A stretch of DNA of 64,000 nucleotides from contig NZ_SMOD01000030.1 in assembly GCF_004353905.1 (NCBI RefSeq), forward strand, positions 1 through 64,000, read 5' to 3'. The DNA is from Paraburkholderia guartelaensis. Lineage in GTDB: Bacteria > Pseudomonadota > Gammaproteobacteria > Burkholderiales > Burkholderiaceae. This document shows positions 17,367-26,190 of the stretch, one piece after another (position 1 is the stretch's first letter; each line of letters opens with the position of its first letter). A program made the position numbers and the translations under genes. The notes under the pieces were generated by a model. It worked only from the letters and a program-made list of their open reading frames with translations, was not told the origin of the DNA and did no database searches.

Positions 17367-17726
17367 TTAGTGGCCGTGGCCGCCGCCGGCCCCCATGCCA
17401 CCGCCGCCGCCTTGCCACGTGCCGCCACCGCCTCCATGCCAGCCGCCGCCGCCGTGTCCGCCGCCACCGTGCCAACCGCCGCCATGGCCGCCGCCGTGCC
17501 AGCCGTGGTGATAGCAGCATCCGCCGCCACCGCCCCAGATGGCGATGCCGCCATAGCCGCCGCCGAAATAGCCGGGGTAGTAGTCGTAGCCGTAGGCGTA
17601 CGGATAGCCCGAGTAGTAGGGGTAGCCGTAGTCATAGCCGTAGTATCCCGGGTAACCGGGATAGGGCGCGACCGCGCAGCCCGCGAGCACGGCTGCCGCG
17701 CCCAGTGCCGAAATAAGCCGCAACAC
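17367..17726 (-). CDS. Tyr-rich and His/Gly-rich lipoprotein
   Basis: 119 residues from the GTG at 17726, chosen because GGAG lies six bases upstream and the next residues make a proper signal peptide with lipobox LAGC (Cys16). The mature part begins with a Tyr/Pro/Gly stretch (PGYPGYYGYDYGYPYY) and ends in repeats of the type WHGGGHGGG. The composition suggests an unfolded, metal-binding or cross-linkable surface peptide. Low-complexity lipoproteins of this sort occur in Burkholderia-type genomes, with no known role. An upstream ATG at 17783 would spoil the signal peptide and lacks a ribosome site. Confidence 0.65.
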   Translation of the reverse strand: MLRLISALGAAAVLAGCAVAPYPGYPGYYGYDYGYPYYSGYPYAYGYDYYPGYFGGGYGGIAIWGGGGGCCYHHGWHGGGHGGGWHGGGGHGGGGWHGGGGGTWQGGGGGMGAGGGHGH

Positions 17727-17843
17727 GATAATCTCCGCATATATACGTTTGAAACCGTTTGGCGCAGCCAGGTTCAGACGCATTTGTGTCCGCAGATTAC
17801 CGCAGGGCCGCCGCGGCCGCTGACGCCGGCAAGACGGCAGCCT

Positions 17844-19346
17844 CTAGGCGCGCCGGAAGGCTGCCCGGTCGAACAGCCAGACCGCCACGAGCGTCGCGCC
17901 CATCAGCGGAAACACGATACCGAGCAGCACGAGACCGGTCTTCCAGGCGTGCAGCGGCGGCGCGGCGCGCTCGCGTGAGGGCGCGGCCAACATCGATGCG
18001 CCTTTCGCGCGCGCGGGACGGCGTATCCACCACATCACGAAGCCCGTCACCGCGAGTGCGCCAAGGCCCAGGGAGATCGCCGCGCAGATCAGCTGGTTGG
18101 CGAGGCCAAAGTAGCGGCCCATGTGCAGCGACGTGGCATATGAAACGGCCTGCGAAACTGCGCCGTAATCCTCATAGCGAATGTCCTTGAGCACGGCGCC
18201 GCTGTACTGGTCGATATACACGGTGCGTTCCGCTTTCGGATCGGGCGGAAAGTACGAGACCGTGTACACGCCATCGGGCGTGGCGGGCAGCACGATGTCG
18301 TAACCGTCGTGCACGCCGAGATCGCGCATCTGGGCGACGACCTGGGCGAGCATCCAGTGTTGCGGTGCGCCGGACGTTTCGGGCGAGTGCGGCACGGGAA
18401 CCGCGCCGACCGCCCAGGGCACGAGCGGCAGCGGCATGTCGTCCATCACCATGCCCGGCATCGACGCCATGTCGTGGCCCGCGTGCTCTCCGCTGTGTTC
18501 TTGTCGATCGGCATGGCTTGCGGGCGGGTTCGCTGCTGCAGCAGTGGCAGCGGCCGGCGCACCCGGCACGGCCGACTTCAACGCGAGGCCGCCGCCCCAT
18601 GCGCCGCGCGGCGCGCCGAGGCTCGCGCGCGTGGCGAGCGCCTTGAACTGCTTGCCCCACGAGCCGGTCCACGGCAAGCCGCTCAGCACGAACGCGAGTG
18701 CGCCCACGGCGAGCCAGATGCCGACGCTCGCGTGCACGCTCTTCCAGAACGGCCGTCCGCGCGTGCCGAAGCGAGGCAGAAGCGCGGCTCGCCACGACGC
18801 GCCCGCGCGCGGCCACCAGAGTGCAATGCCGGTGGCGATCATCACGAGCGTCCAGCAGGCGGCCAGCTCCATGAGCAGCTCGCCGGGCTTGCCGAGCAGG
18901 AGCTTGCGATGCAGCATGCGGTCGACCTGCATGAAGCGGCGATCGACGTCGAGCGTGCCGAGCACCGCGCCATCGTATGGATTCACGTAGACGCTCTCTT
19001 TGGTCCCGCCAGGCAGCGCGAAAACGAATTCGGCGCTGCGCGCGGGATTCGACTCGACGTGCGCGCGTAGCGCCCGCGCGTCTGGCGGCAGCGCGGTTCG
19101 TGCGCGGGCCAGCAGCGCATCCACGGGCAGGCGTGGTGTCGCCGCCGGCGCGACCACCAGCCGATGCGGGTAAAGCAGCGGTTCGATCTGCGGTTGAAAG
19201 CAGTAGATCGTGCCCGTAATGGCGAGCACGAGCAGCAAGGGCATGACGAAGAGGCCCGCGTAAAAATGCCAGCGCCACAGCGTGCGGTAGCCGGGCTGCG
19301 CCGCGTGGGTCGGCGGTGCGCTGACCGGGTCGGATATCGTGGACAT
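17844..19346 (-). CDS. PepSY-associated membrane protein with His/Met-rich insert
   Basis: 500 residues with four main membrane helices (about 24-48, 158-178, 205-225 and 420-445, with another near the C terminus) and two PepSY-like periplasmic regions. Such proteins accompany siderophore or metal receptors, and some act as ferric reductases. Residues about 278-304 hold a His/Met-rich segment (HSGEHAGHDMASMPGM), a pattern common in copper-handling proteins. GGGAG precedes the ATG. It is the third gene of the DUF2946-TonB receptor-PepSY operon and probably helps reduce or move the imported metal at the inner membrane. Confidence 0.82.
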   Translation of the reverse strand: MSTISDPVSAPPTHAAQPGYRTLWRWHFYAGLFVMPLLLVLAITGTIYCFQPQIEPLLYPHRLVVAPAATPRLPVDALLARARTALPPDARALRAHVESNPARSAEFVFALPGGTKESVYVNPYDGAVLGTLDVDRRFMQVDRMLHRKLLLGKPGELLMELAACWTLVMIATGIALWWPRAGASWRAALLPRFGTRGRPFWKSVHASVGIWLAVGALAFVLSGLPWTGSWGKQFKALATRASLGAPRGAWGGGLALKSAVPGAPAAATAAAANPPASHADRQEHSGEHAGHDMASMPGMVMDDMPLPLVPWAVGAVPVPHSPETSGAPQHWMLAQVVAQMRDLGVHDGYDIVLPATPDGVYTVSYFPPDPKAERTVYIDQYSGAVLKDIRYEDYGAVSQAVSYATSLHMGRYFGLANQLICAAISLGLGALAVTGFVMWWIRRPARAKGASMLAAPSRERAAPPLHAWKTGLVLLGIVFPLMGATLVAVWLFDRAAFRRA

Positions 19347-19435
19347 CGGGGACTCCCTGTCGAGCCGGCATGGCTCGAGTGCATGGATGATTCAAACGAA
19401 AACGCGGACGCAAACGAAGGCCGCGAGCGAGCCGC

Positions 19436-21832
19436 TCAAATGCCGAGCTTCGCTTCGAGGTAGTAGGTGCGGCCTGGGTACGGGTGATAGACGAAGTAGC
19501 GCGCGTCGAACAGGTTATCGATGCCCACGCCTATCTCGCTCTTCTTCGTCGGCCGGAAGGTGTACTTCACATCGGCGACCGTGTAGGTGCTCGTGCCGCC
19601 GAACACGTTCGGGTTCGTGTCCGTGTTCGTGAGCGTGTTGTACTGGCGTCCCGAATAGCGCGCGGCGAGCGTGAGCGCGGAGCGGGCATCGAAACGGTAG
19701 GTCGCGACGAGATTCGCGCGCCACAGCGGAATGCGGTAGAAGTACTTGCCGACGCTCGCCGGATTCTGCGCGTTCTCCAGAATCTTCGACTGCGTATACG
19801 CCACGCTCGCCGCGAGATCGAGCCCGCGCAGCATGACGTCTTCTCCCTGATAGCTCGTTTCCACGCCGCGCGAGCGTACCTTGCCGATGTTCTGGAAGTT
19901 CGTGACGTTCGGAATGACCGTCGTATCGGTCTGGCTGAAGATCGTGTTTTTTACGTCATCCTGAAAGAGCGTCAGGCGGAACAGGCCGTTCCAGTGCGCC
20001 CATTCGGCGCTCAATTCCTTCGAGAGATCGTCCTCGGGGCGCAGGTTCGGATTGTTGTTGACGATGGACGAGCCGTTCACCTGCCCCTGGAACAACTCGC
20101 TCACAGTCGGGAAGCGGTAGGCGCGTGCAATCGATGCACGCAGCGTGAGGTCGTCGGTCACGTCGAACGAGAGCGAAGCCTTCGGCGAGAAGTGATGGTC
20201 GCCCACGTTCGCATAAGGCACGTTCACGCCGCCGAGTGCCTGATAGCCGTCGAAGGCGCGCCAGTTTTCGTAGCGCACGCCGTAGACGAGCTTCCAGCGC
20301 GGCAGGAAGCGCCACGCGTCCTGCGCATAGAGCGCCTGGGTTTCGGTCTTGCCCGCGAAGGCGTTGGCGAAACTATTCGCACCGCCGTCGCGCCACGCGA
20401 GCGTGTTGTACGTGCGGTTGTCGAGCGCGTAGTCGTCGTAGTGATAGCCGAAGGTGAGCCAGTGGGCGGCGAGTCCGGCGTCAGGCGTGGTGGGCGTCCA
20501 CGTCGTCTTGAGGTCGAGCGTCTTCCAGCCGGTACCGTCGCCCAGCGTCATGACGCCGGGACCGTTGCCGGGTCCGCCCGCATTCGCCGTGCGCGCCACA
20601 CTGTTGCTTACGTCGTAGTACGAAGCAATGGCCTCCGCGTTCCAGCCGGTGGCCTGATGCGTGCGCAGCGTTGCGCCATACAGCCAGTTTTCGCTCCAGC
20701 CGCGGCTCGGTGCGAACGCTGCTGCGGGAATGGTGTACTCGTAGCCGTTGATCGACACCTTGCCGCTGTACACGGGGTTGCCGTTTGCGTCGTAAAGGAA
20801 GGTCGAGGTCGCGTTGTTATAGGTCTGGTGCCAGTAGCCGAGCGTCACGCCGCCTTGCACAGTGGGCGTAAAGTCGTACTGCATGCGCAGCTTGAACTGG
20901 TCCTGCACCGTGTGCTGCATGCCTTCGCCGTTGACGCCGAGCACGACGGTGGGCGTGTTCGTCTGGTTGTTGTAGAAGTACGCGCCACGCACGGGCACGT
21001 CGCCCGGCTGCGCGGGTTTCGTCGACTGCGCAAGCGTCGCGAACTGCAGCGGCTGGCTCGTGTTCTCCAGGTGGTTCACGCCAAGCAAATACGAGAACTT
21101 GCCGATGCGGTCGCCGATCGACGCGCTCATCTCGCTGCCGTTGAAGTTCTGGTTCACGCCGAAGAGGCTGAAATGCTGGGTGAACGCCTTGACGTCCGCG
21201 GTCGCTTCGAACGACTTCGGCATGCGCGTGGTGATGAGCACGGTGGCGCCGAGCGAGTTGCCGGGATAGAGCGCGGAATACGGCCCATAGATCACATCCA
21301 CCTGCTGGATCTGGTCGGGGAACACCATCGACCAGCGTGGCGGAAAACTGTAACTGTTGCCGAGCAGGTTGGAGAGCAGCAGGCCGTCGGCATACACGAG
21401 GCCGCGCGCGCTTTGCGTATTGCTCGTGCCGCGCACGGCAATGATCGAGTTCAGATCGCCCACGTAACGCTTGCGTACGGCGAGATTGGGCAGGTATTTG
21501 AGCACGTCCTCGGTGTTGACGACGTTCCAGTTCGAGAACTGCGCGGGCGTGACGGTCTCCACCGTCGCGGGCAGGTTGGGGTCGACGGCGGGCGCCGCGG
21601 CGCTGCTAGCGGAGGCGCTGACCGTGACGGTGGGCAGCGTGGTGGCCGAGGCGGCATCGGCGGCTTGCGCCTCGGCAGCATGGGCTGCATGAGAGACGAT
21701 GGGTGCAACGAATGGCAGCGGCAAGACGCGCGGCAGTATCGCGAGCGCGAGGCGCCCAGCGTGCCGCAGCGCGCGCGGCGTTGCGCGTTCGCCCGAGCGA
21801 ACGCCAGCGCCACGCGTGGTGTGCGTGGACAT
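19436..21832 (-). CDS. TonB-dependent outer-membrane receptor
   Basis: 798 residues from the ATG at 21832 (AGGA upstream; the longer frame to 21898 has no site). A long signal region ends near the AHAAEA segment. The plug domain (about 95-215) contains VLKYLPNLAVRKRY and the IIAVRGTSNTQSARG strand; the rest is a 22-strand beta-barrel. It imports a metal chelate or similar ligand with energy from TonB. The PepSY protein downstream, DUF2946 upstream and a Fur-like box at the operon start argue for iron, while the His/Met-rich PepSY insert leaves copper open. The C terminus ends in Ile rather than the usual aromatic residue. Confidence 0.88.
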   Translation of the reverse strand: MSTHTTRGAGVRSGERATPRALRHAGRLALAILPRVLPLPFVAPIVSHAAHAAEAQAADAASATTLPTVTVSASASSAAAPAVDPNLPATVETVTPAQFSNWNVVNTEDVLKYLPNLAVRKRYVGDLNSIIAVRGTSNTQSARGLVYADGLLLSNLLGNSYSFPPRWSMVFPDQIQQVDVIYGPYSALYPGNSLGATVLITTRMPKSFEATADVKAFTQHFSLFGVNQNFNGSEMSASIGDRIGKFSYLLGVNHLENTSQPLQFATLAQSTKPAQPGDVPVRGAYFYNNQTNTPTVVLGVNGEGMQHTVQDQFKLRMQYDFTPTVQGGVTLGYWHQTYNNATSTFLYDANGNPVYSGKVSINGYEYTIPAAAFAPSRGWSENWLYGATLRTHQATGWNAEAIASYYDVSNSVARTANAGGPGNGPGVMTLGDGTGWKTLDLKTTWTPTTPDAGLAAHWLTFGYHYDDYALDNRTYNTLAWRDGGANSFANAFAGKTETQALYAQDAWRFLPRWKLVYGVRYENWRAFDGYQALGGVNVPYANVGDHHFSPKASLSFDVTDDLTLRASIARAYRFPTVSELFQGQVNGSSIVNNNPNLRPEDDLSKELSAEWAHWNGLFRLTLFQDDVKNTIFSQTDTTVIPNVTNFQNIGKVRSRGVETSYQGEDVMLRGLDLAASVAYTQSKILENAQNPASVGKYFYRIPLWRANLVATYRFDARSALTLAARYSGRQYNTLTNTDTNPNVFGGTSTYTVADVKYTFRPTKKSEIGVGIDNLFDARYFVYHPYPGRTYYLEAKLGI

Positions 21833-21933
21833 GAGGTGCTTTCCTGGAAACGGGAATCGAGCAGCCGCGCGCGTCGTGCGTGCTCGTTGGGCACGCATTC
21901 AGATCGCGGTCGGCCGGCCGGTAAAGGCGTAAC

Positions 21934-22305
21934 TCAGGAAAGGACGGGTGGGGCGCGCGGCCTGCCCGAAGGGAAGGCGCCTAAGGGGAGATCGTGCGTG
22001 ACGGGCGGCGCGATCGTCTCGCGCGCGAGCACGAGCGCGGCGAGCGGACCGGGCGCGGCGACCGAAGGCATCGCCACATGATGCTCGAGCAGATGGCAGT
22101 AGCCGCAAGCGCCGAATGCATCGTCGTGCGAAAGATGCGGCGCGCTACCGGCATCGGCCGGCTGCACGGCGGAGCAGAGCGTGGCGTCCGGCTCATGCGC
22201 GTGCTGCGCGGCGACGAGCTGGCTCACGAGCGGCGCAAGCACGATGAGCCACATGGCGACGAGGCCAAGCCATGCGGTCAGCAGTGAATGCTTGCGTGAA
22301 TTCAT
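21934..22305 (-). CDS. DUF2946 family protein
   Basis: 123 residues. One N-terminal membrane helix or uncleaved signal (about 8-33) is followed by a soluble part with Cys67-x2-Cys70-His71 and His75-His76, a likely metal site. DUF2946 genes are typically found directly before TonB-dependent receptors for copper or iron, as here (about 100 bases). The start at 22305 is preceded by no Shine-Dalgarno and overlaps the Fur-like box, so the mRNA may be nearly leaderless or the true start may differ. Function of the family is unknown; a periplasmic metal-binding role is inferred. Confidence 0.75.
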   Translation of the reverse strand: MNSRKHSLLTAWLGLVAMWLIVLAPLVSQLVAAQHAHEPDATLCSAVQPADAGSAPHLSHDDAFGACGYCHLLEHHVAMPSVAAPGPLAALVLARETIAPPVTHDLPLGAFPSGRPRAPPVLS

Positions 22306-22323
22306 GAGAATGAGAATGATTGC
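22304..22323. promoter_or_regulatory. Fur-like box at the metal-uptake operon start
   Basis: Two consecutive GAGAAT hexamers (22306-22311 and 22312-22317) followed by GATTGC match the hexamer description of the Fur box (GATAAT repeats) in ten of twelve positions for the first two units. It lies on the start codon of the DUF2946 gene, where bound Fur would block the promoter. Confidence 0.6.
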
Positions 22324-22495
22324 GCGGCGGAGTCTAACACGGCCTTTCGCGTTTGCGCACGCGGGTCCGCCGCCCTGAGGGTCGCAATAAGCGTGGCGCG
22401 ATGTCGCGGCCACCGACGCGTGCGGCGCAAGCAAAACGTCGTGCGGTCTCGCGTTTCAGATTGGGTTCACGCGTCCAGACGGCGTGAACATGGCA

Positions 22496-23158
22496 TCAGG
22501 CGAATCCTTGTTCGCCGGCGTATCGAATCAACTCAGCATTCGATTCGAGATGGAGCTTGCGCATGGCCGCGCGCTTTTGTGTGGCGATGGTGGTCACCGA
22601 GCGGTTCAGCCGCTTCGCGATTTCGGTGACGCTCAGGCCGAGCGCGAAGAGGCGTACGACTTCGAGTTCGCGCGGCGACAGCGGCTGGGTGCGCTGAAAT
22701 TCGTCGACGGTCGAGCCTTCCCTGGCAAGTCGCTCGGCAATCCGCGCGGAAAGCGCCGTGCCCGGTTCCGCGAGCGCGCGCCGGCAGACTTCGCCAAGCG
22801 CGGGAATCGGCTCGTCTTTGCCGACGAGTCCGGCCACGCCGAGCTGCGTAAGCTGGTGCAGGATGCCGCCGTTGGTGACCATCGTGAACACGATCACTGG
22901 CGTGTCGGGATAGAGCCGCCGCAGGCGGCAGACGAGGCGCAGGCCGTCTTCGTCGTCGACGTCGCCTTGCATCGAAAAGTCGGTGATGATCAGCTCGCAC
23001 CCGGCGTCGCGCAAGGCGTCGATGAGCCCCGCGCCGGAAGCGGCTTTCGCAACCACCCTGAAGCCGGGCAGGGAGTCGAGGTAATCGCTGATCGCTGTCA
23101 GCACGACCGGATGGTCATCGGCCACTACGATCCGCACCTCTTGCGTTGCATTCGTCAT
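22496..23158 (-). CDS. NarL/RcsB-type response regulator (orphan)
   Basis: 220 residues: receiver domain (about 8-125) with acidic pair at ADDH, phospho-acceptor Asp60 in ITDF and Lys114 in VGKD; LuxR-type helix-turn-helix (about 150-215) with LSPRELEVVRLFALGLSVTEI. It resembles the RcsB/BvgA group. No sensor kinase gene is nearby, so its partner is elsewhere. Ribosome site is weak. The gene is on the same strand as the metal-uptake operon but 190 bases upstream with a promoter between, so it is probably independent. Confidence 0.87.
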   Translation of the reverse strand: MTNATQEVRIVVADDHPVVLTAISDYLDSLPGFRVVAKAASGAGLIDALRDAGCELIITDFSMQGDVDDEDGLRLVCRLRRLYPDTPVIVFTMVTNGGILHQLTQLGVAGLVGKDEPIPALGEVCRRALAEPGTALSARIAERLAREGSTVDEFQRTQPLSPRELEVVRLFALGLSVTEIAKRLNRSVTTIATQKRAAMRKLHLESNAELIRYAGEQGFA

Positions 23159-23335
23159 GGCCGTGAGCGTGTCGCCTGAAGTCGGATAGGCCGGAGGGCG
23201 AGACCTGCAGAGCCAGAATTCAGCGTGCGAGTTGCTCTGTCATGGTTTGACGGATTATAGGTCGGGCATTGCTTGTCGTTTTCGGAGTTTGCCTGGGCAT
23301 GTGGAGGGCGACCCGACTGCGCACGCGATGGGCCC

Positions 23336-23779
23336 TCAGTCCACCGCTTTGCTGGGCCCGCGCGCGCGGCAGTGAGTGTGAAAGCACGACACTGTGAACC
23401 GCTCGCGCGCGCCATCGGACCCGGCGCAGTGCTGGCTGCACGTGCGCGTGATCATCTGCACGACGCGCTGCGGCGCCGGGCGTGCAGCGCCGTGGGAGGC
23501 CGTGGCGCGTAGGGCAGCCTGCTGGAGCGGGGCGACTCGGGGGGCGCTGGCCGCGAAGAGGACCAATGAGCAGATGGCCATGGCGCCTGCGAGCGCGCCG
23601 GCCGCGGCCAGCAGCCAGAAGCCGCCGTCCGGGGCCCGGCAGAGCAGGCACAGCATGGCGACAAAGCCCACGTAGGGCGGCGCCAGCAGATAGATGCCGG
23701 CACCGCTCAGGCGATCGCAGACGCGCGCCAGCATGGGCCTGCGCGGTTGTGACGATCGATCTGGCGTGCTGGGAAACAT
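23336..23779 (-). CDS. Small hypothetical membrane protein
   Basis: 147 residues from the ATG at 23779, which has GGAAGAG seven bases upstream. Residues about 22-75 form two hydrophobic helices (LSGAGIYLLAPPYVGFVAML and a Leu/Ala-rich second helix). The remaining C-terminal half is polar, basic and has cysteines (TCSQHC), and may lie in the cytoplasm or periplasm. I recognise no family. The reading frame has typical third-position GC in the membrane part, less so at the end, so the C-terminal boundary is less certain than the start. Confidence 0.5.
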   Translation of the reverse strand: MFPSTPDRSSQPRRPMLARVCDRLSGAGIYLLAPPYVGFVAMLCLLCRAPDGGFWLLAAAGALAGAMAICSLVLFAASAPRVAPLQQAALRATASHGAARPAPQRVVQMITRTCSQHCAGSDGARERFTVSCFHTHCRARGPSKAVD

Positions 23780-24166
23780 GGCGAATCTCTTCCGGGGATG
23801 AGGCGTGGCGCGGCGGCATGGGGAGTCGCAACCCGCGCGCGGGCATCTCCACAATTTATCGACGGGGAGGCTCCGGCGATATCGAAGGAATTCGAGAAAT
23901 GGGCGATGTTGCGTTGCATCGATACGCCTGCGGGTGGGGAATTGCTTACATCTCTGCGCGAACTCGATGCCCGCTGCATGGTCCTATACCCCCAAGGATG
24001 AGCGGTCATGGCCGCCGCAGGCGGCCGGGTGCCCACACGCCGGATTGCGGTTTTGCCCCGGCGACGGCCATGCGCGCTATCCTGTAGCGCTTTGCGCGCG
24101 GCCTGGATGTCCACGATCGGGCCGGCGCGGGCACCAGAAGCCCAATTTGCACAGGAAAACCACCTA
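23780..24166. other. Divergent intergenic region of lower GC
   Basis: These 387 bases lie between the small membrane protein (leftward) and the SYLF lipoprotein (rightward). A 67-codon frame at 23798-24001 ends in a passably protein-like stretch, but it has no ribosome site near its ATG and no clear family. No strong palindrome or RNA gene was found. Confidence 0.35.
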
Positions 24167-24757
24167 ATGCGCCGACGTCAATTTCTTCTCAGCTCCAGCG
24201 CCGCTCTCGCCGCCAGCGGCCTCGCGCTTGCCGGCTGCACGACAACGCCGCTCGGCACACAGAACAGCGCTTCGCAGAACACGGCAAAGCGCAATTCGAT
24301 CGACGCGGGCGTCGACGCCACGCTTTCGCGCCTCTTCAGCACAGTGAGCGGGTCGCAGGAACTGATCTCGAAGTCGAGCGGCGTGCTGGTCTTTCCGCAG
24401 GTTCTCTCGGCAGGCTTCTGGATCGGCGGTCAGTACGGCACCGGCGCGCTGCGCGTGGATGGCCGCACGACGGGCTACTACAGCACCATTGCGGGCTCGT
24501 TCGGGCTGCAGATCGGCGCGCAGTCCAAGGCCATCATCTTCGCGTTCATGAATCCGGTCGCGCTCAACGATTTCACGAGCAGCCAGGGCTGGTTGGCAGG
24601 CGCGGACGCCACGGTTGCACTCGTCACGGTGGGCGCGAACGGCAACGTCGATACCTCGACCGCGACGAGCCCCGTGGAAGCGTTCGTGCTGACCAACGCG
24701 GGCCTCATGGCCGGCGTGTCGCTGGAAGGCGTGAAGGTGTCGCGGCTCGTGATTTGA
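24167..24757 (+). CDS. SYLF/YSC84-domain lipoprotein
   Basis: 196 residues from the ATG at 24167 (AGGA ten bases upstream). The N terminus MRRRQFLL looks Tat-like and leads to the lipobox ALAGC with Cys24. The rest is a SYLF (Ysc84, formerly DUF500) domain: SKSSGVLVFPQVLSAGFWIG near residue 68 and a GLQIGAQSKAIIFAFM strand near residue 113. In eukaryotes SYLF domains bind phosphoinositides; bacterial relatives are secreted or lipid-anchored with unclear function, some linked to biofilm. The thioesterase gene starts 35 bases downstream. Confidence 0.82.
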   Translation: MRRRQFLLSSSAALAASGLALAGCTTTPLGTQNSASQNTAKRNSIDAGVDATLSRLFSTVSGSQELISKSSGVLVFPQVLSAGFWIGGQYGTGALRVDGRTTGYYSTIAGSFGLQIGAQSKAIIFAFMNPVALNDFTSSQGWLAGADATVALVTVGANGNVDTSTATSPVEAFVLTNAGLMAGVSLEGVKVSRLVI

Positions 24758-24792
24758 CGCTGCCGCCAGCAGGCATGAAAGGAGACACACGC

Positions 24793-25230
24793 ATGGCGAC
24801 GCCCACGTACCGCCGCAAACACAAGATTCATTTCTCGGAGTGCGATCCCGCCGGTATCGTGTTCTACCCGCAGTATTTCGTCCTCTTCAACGATCTCGTC
24901 GAGTCGTGGATCGACGAGTTGCTGCCGCAAGAGGGCTATCACGGCGTGATAGGCGCGCGCCGCGTGGGCATGCCGACCGTGCGGCTCGAAGTGGATTTCA
25001 AGGCGGTCAGCAAGATGGGCGACGAGGTCTGGCTCTCGCTCGACGTCGAGCGCCTGGGCGGGGCATCGCTCACGCTCGCGTGGGCCTGCACGGGCGTGGA
25101 CGGCGTGCTGCGGATGGCGGCGCGCCAGACCATCGTGACCACCTCGCTCGACACTCACAAGTCGATTGGCATTCCTGAGGACATCCGCGATGCGATCGCG
25201 CGGGCGATGACGGCCGCCGCGCGCGATTGA
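24793..25230 (+). CDS. Acyl-CoA thioesterase, 4-hydroxybenzoyl-CoA thioesterase type
   Basis: 145 residues with a hot-dog fold of the 4HBT class. The start region SECDPAGIVFYPQYF carries Asp18, the catalytic carboxylate of this class, and its usual tyrosine and phenylalanine neighbours. GGAG lies eight bases before the ATG at 24793. The enzyme should hydrolyse an aromatic or short acyl-CoA in the cytoplasm. The substrate is not shown by context; the neighbour upstream is a SYLF lipoprotein and the gene downstream, surE, is convergent. Confidence 0.85.
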   Translation: MATPTYRRKHKIHFSECDPAGIVFYPQYFVLFNDLVESWIDELLPQEGYHGVIGARRVGMPTVRLEVDFKAVSKMGDEVWLSLDVERLGGASLTLAWACTGVDGVLRMAARQTIVTTSLDTHKSIGIPEDIRDAIARAMTAAARD

Positions 25231-25244
25231 TCATCGATGCATGT

Positions 25245-26033
25245 TCAGGCGGCAGCGCCGAGCGCCGCTTGCAATGTGACAAACGTTTTTTCGTCGGTGC
25301 GTTCGAAATGCAGCGGCGTGACCGAAACGCGGCCGGAGTTCACCACGGCCGTTTCGCTGTCGGGCCCGTTTTCGCGCGGGCCGCGATTGAAGCGCAGCCA
25401 ATGGTAGTCCATGCCGCGCGGGTCGATCTGCGGTACGACGTCGATGCCTTGCACGAGCCCGACACCCTGGCGCGTGACCGTGAGCGGCCCCGCGGCGCTC
25501 GCGTCGATATCGGGAAAATTCACGTTCAGGCAGACGGGCGCGTCATGCGCCACGGCGGCGAGGCGGCGAATCACGTCCGGCGCGAGTGCGCGGGCGGTGT
25601 CCCAACGCACGCGCTCGCGGTCACGGAAGGTCTGGCTCAACGCGATGGACGGCAGGCCGAGCAACAGGCCCGTCATGGCTGCGCCCACGGTGCCCGAAAA
25701 CATCGTCTCCACGCCGAGGTTGCCGCCGCGGTTGATGCCCGAGAGCACGAGCGAAGGGCGCACGTCGCCCATGAGCTGGCGCACCGCCATCACCACGCAA
25801 TCGCCCGGCGTGCCGAGCACGCCGAAGCGCCGCGCGCCGCGCCGGCTCACGCGCAGCGGCGTATGCAGGCTGATCGAGTGCGAGGTGCCGCTCTGGTCGT
25901 GTTCGGGCGCGACGACCCAGACTTCGTGCGCGAGTTCGGCGGCCACGGCTTCGAGCACGGCGAGGCCGGGCGCGTCGATGCCGTCGTCGTTGGTGAGGAG
26001 CACGCAGGGCAGTTTCGTATCGGTTGCGGTCAT
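25245..26033 (-). CDS. surE: 5'/3'-nucleotidase SurE
   Basis: 262 residues with the SurE metal site: TNDDGIDAPG near the N terminus (Asp16, Asp17), the EHDQSGTSHS loop and the SGINRGGN asparagine motif. SurE dephosphorylates nucleoside monophosphates and short polyphosphates and is tied to stress survival. GAAGAG precedes the ATG. In many beta-proteobacteria surE lies with pcm and nlpD/rpoS; here it stands alone, so it may be a second copy. It is convergent with the thioesterase and divergent from the AI-2E transporter. Confidence 0.9.
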   Translation of the reverse strand: MTATDTKLPCVLLTNDDGIDAPGLAVLEAVAAELAHEVWVVAPEHDQSGTSHSISLHTPLRVSRRGARRFGVLGTPGDCVVMAVRQLMGDVRPSLVLSGINRGGNLGVETMFSGTVGAAMTGLLLGLPSIALSQTFRDRERVRWDTARALAPDVIRRLAAVAHDAPVCLNVNFPDIDASAAGPLTVTRQGVGLVQGIDVVPQIDPRGMDYHWLRFNRGPRENGPDSETAVVNSGRVSVTPLHFERTDEKTFVTLQAALGAAA

Positions 26034-26190
26034 GGCTGGCTCTTCTTCGTTGCAAGGTCGGGGGAAAGGGCCATTATTCCAGAGTGCGTTCCGTGCTGCC
26101 GTGCGGGACTTTTGAAACGGATTCGTAGCCTATCCGATATAGACTAGCGCGTCGGCGCCATGAGGCGCGCCCTGCATCGAGGAGAAGTAC

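Noticed and set aside
21833..21898. Upstream start for the TonB receptor at 21898
   Set aside because: It lacks a ribosome site and adds a basic stretch before the signal sequence; 21832 has AGGA upstream.
23798..24001. A 67-codon frame between the small membrane protein and the SYLF gene
   Set aside because: Its second half looks mildly protein-like, but there is no Shine-Dalgarno at the ATG and no family; left as part of the intergenic entry.
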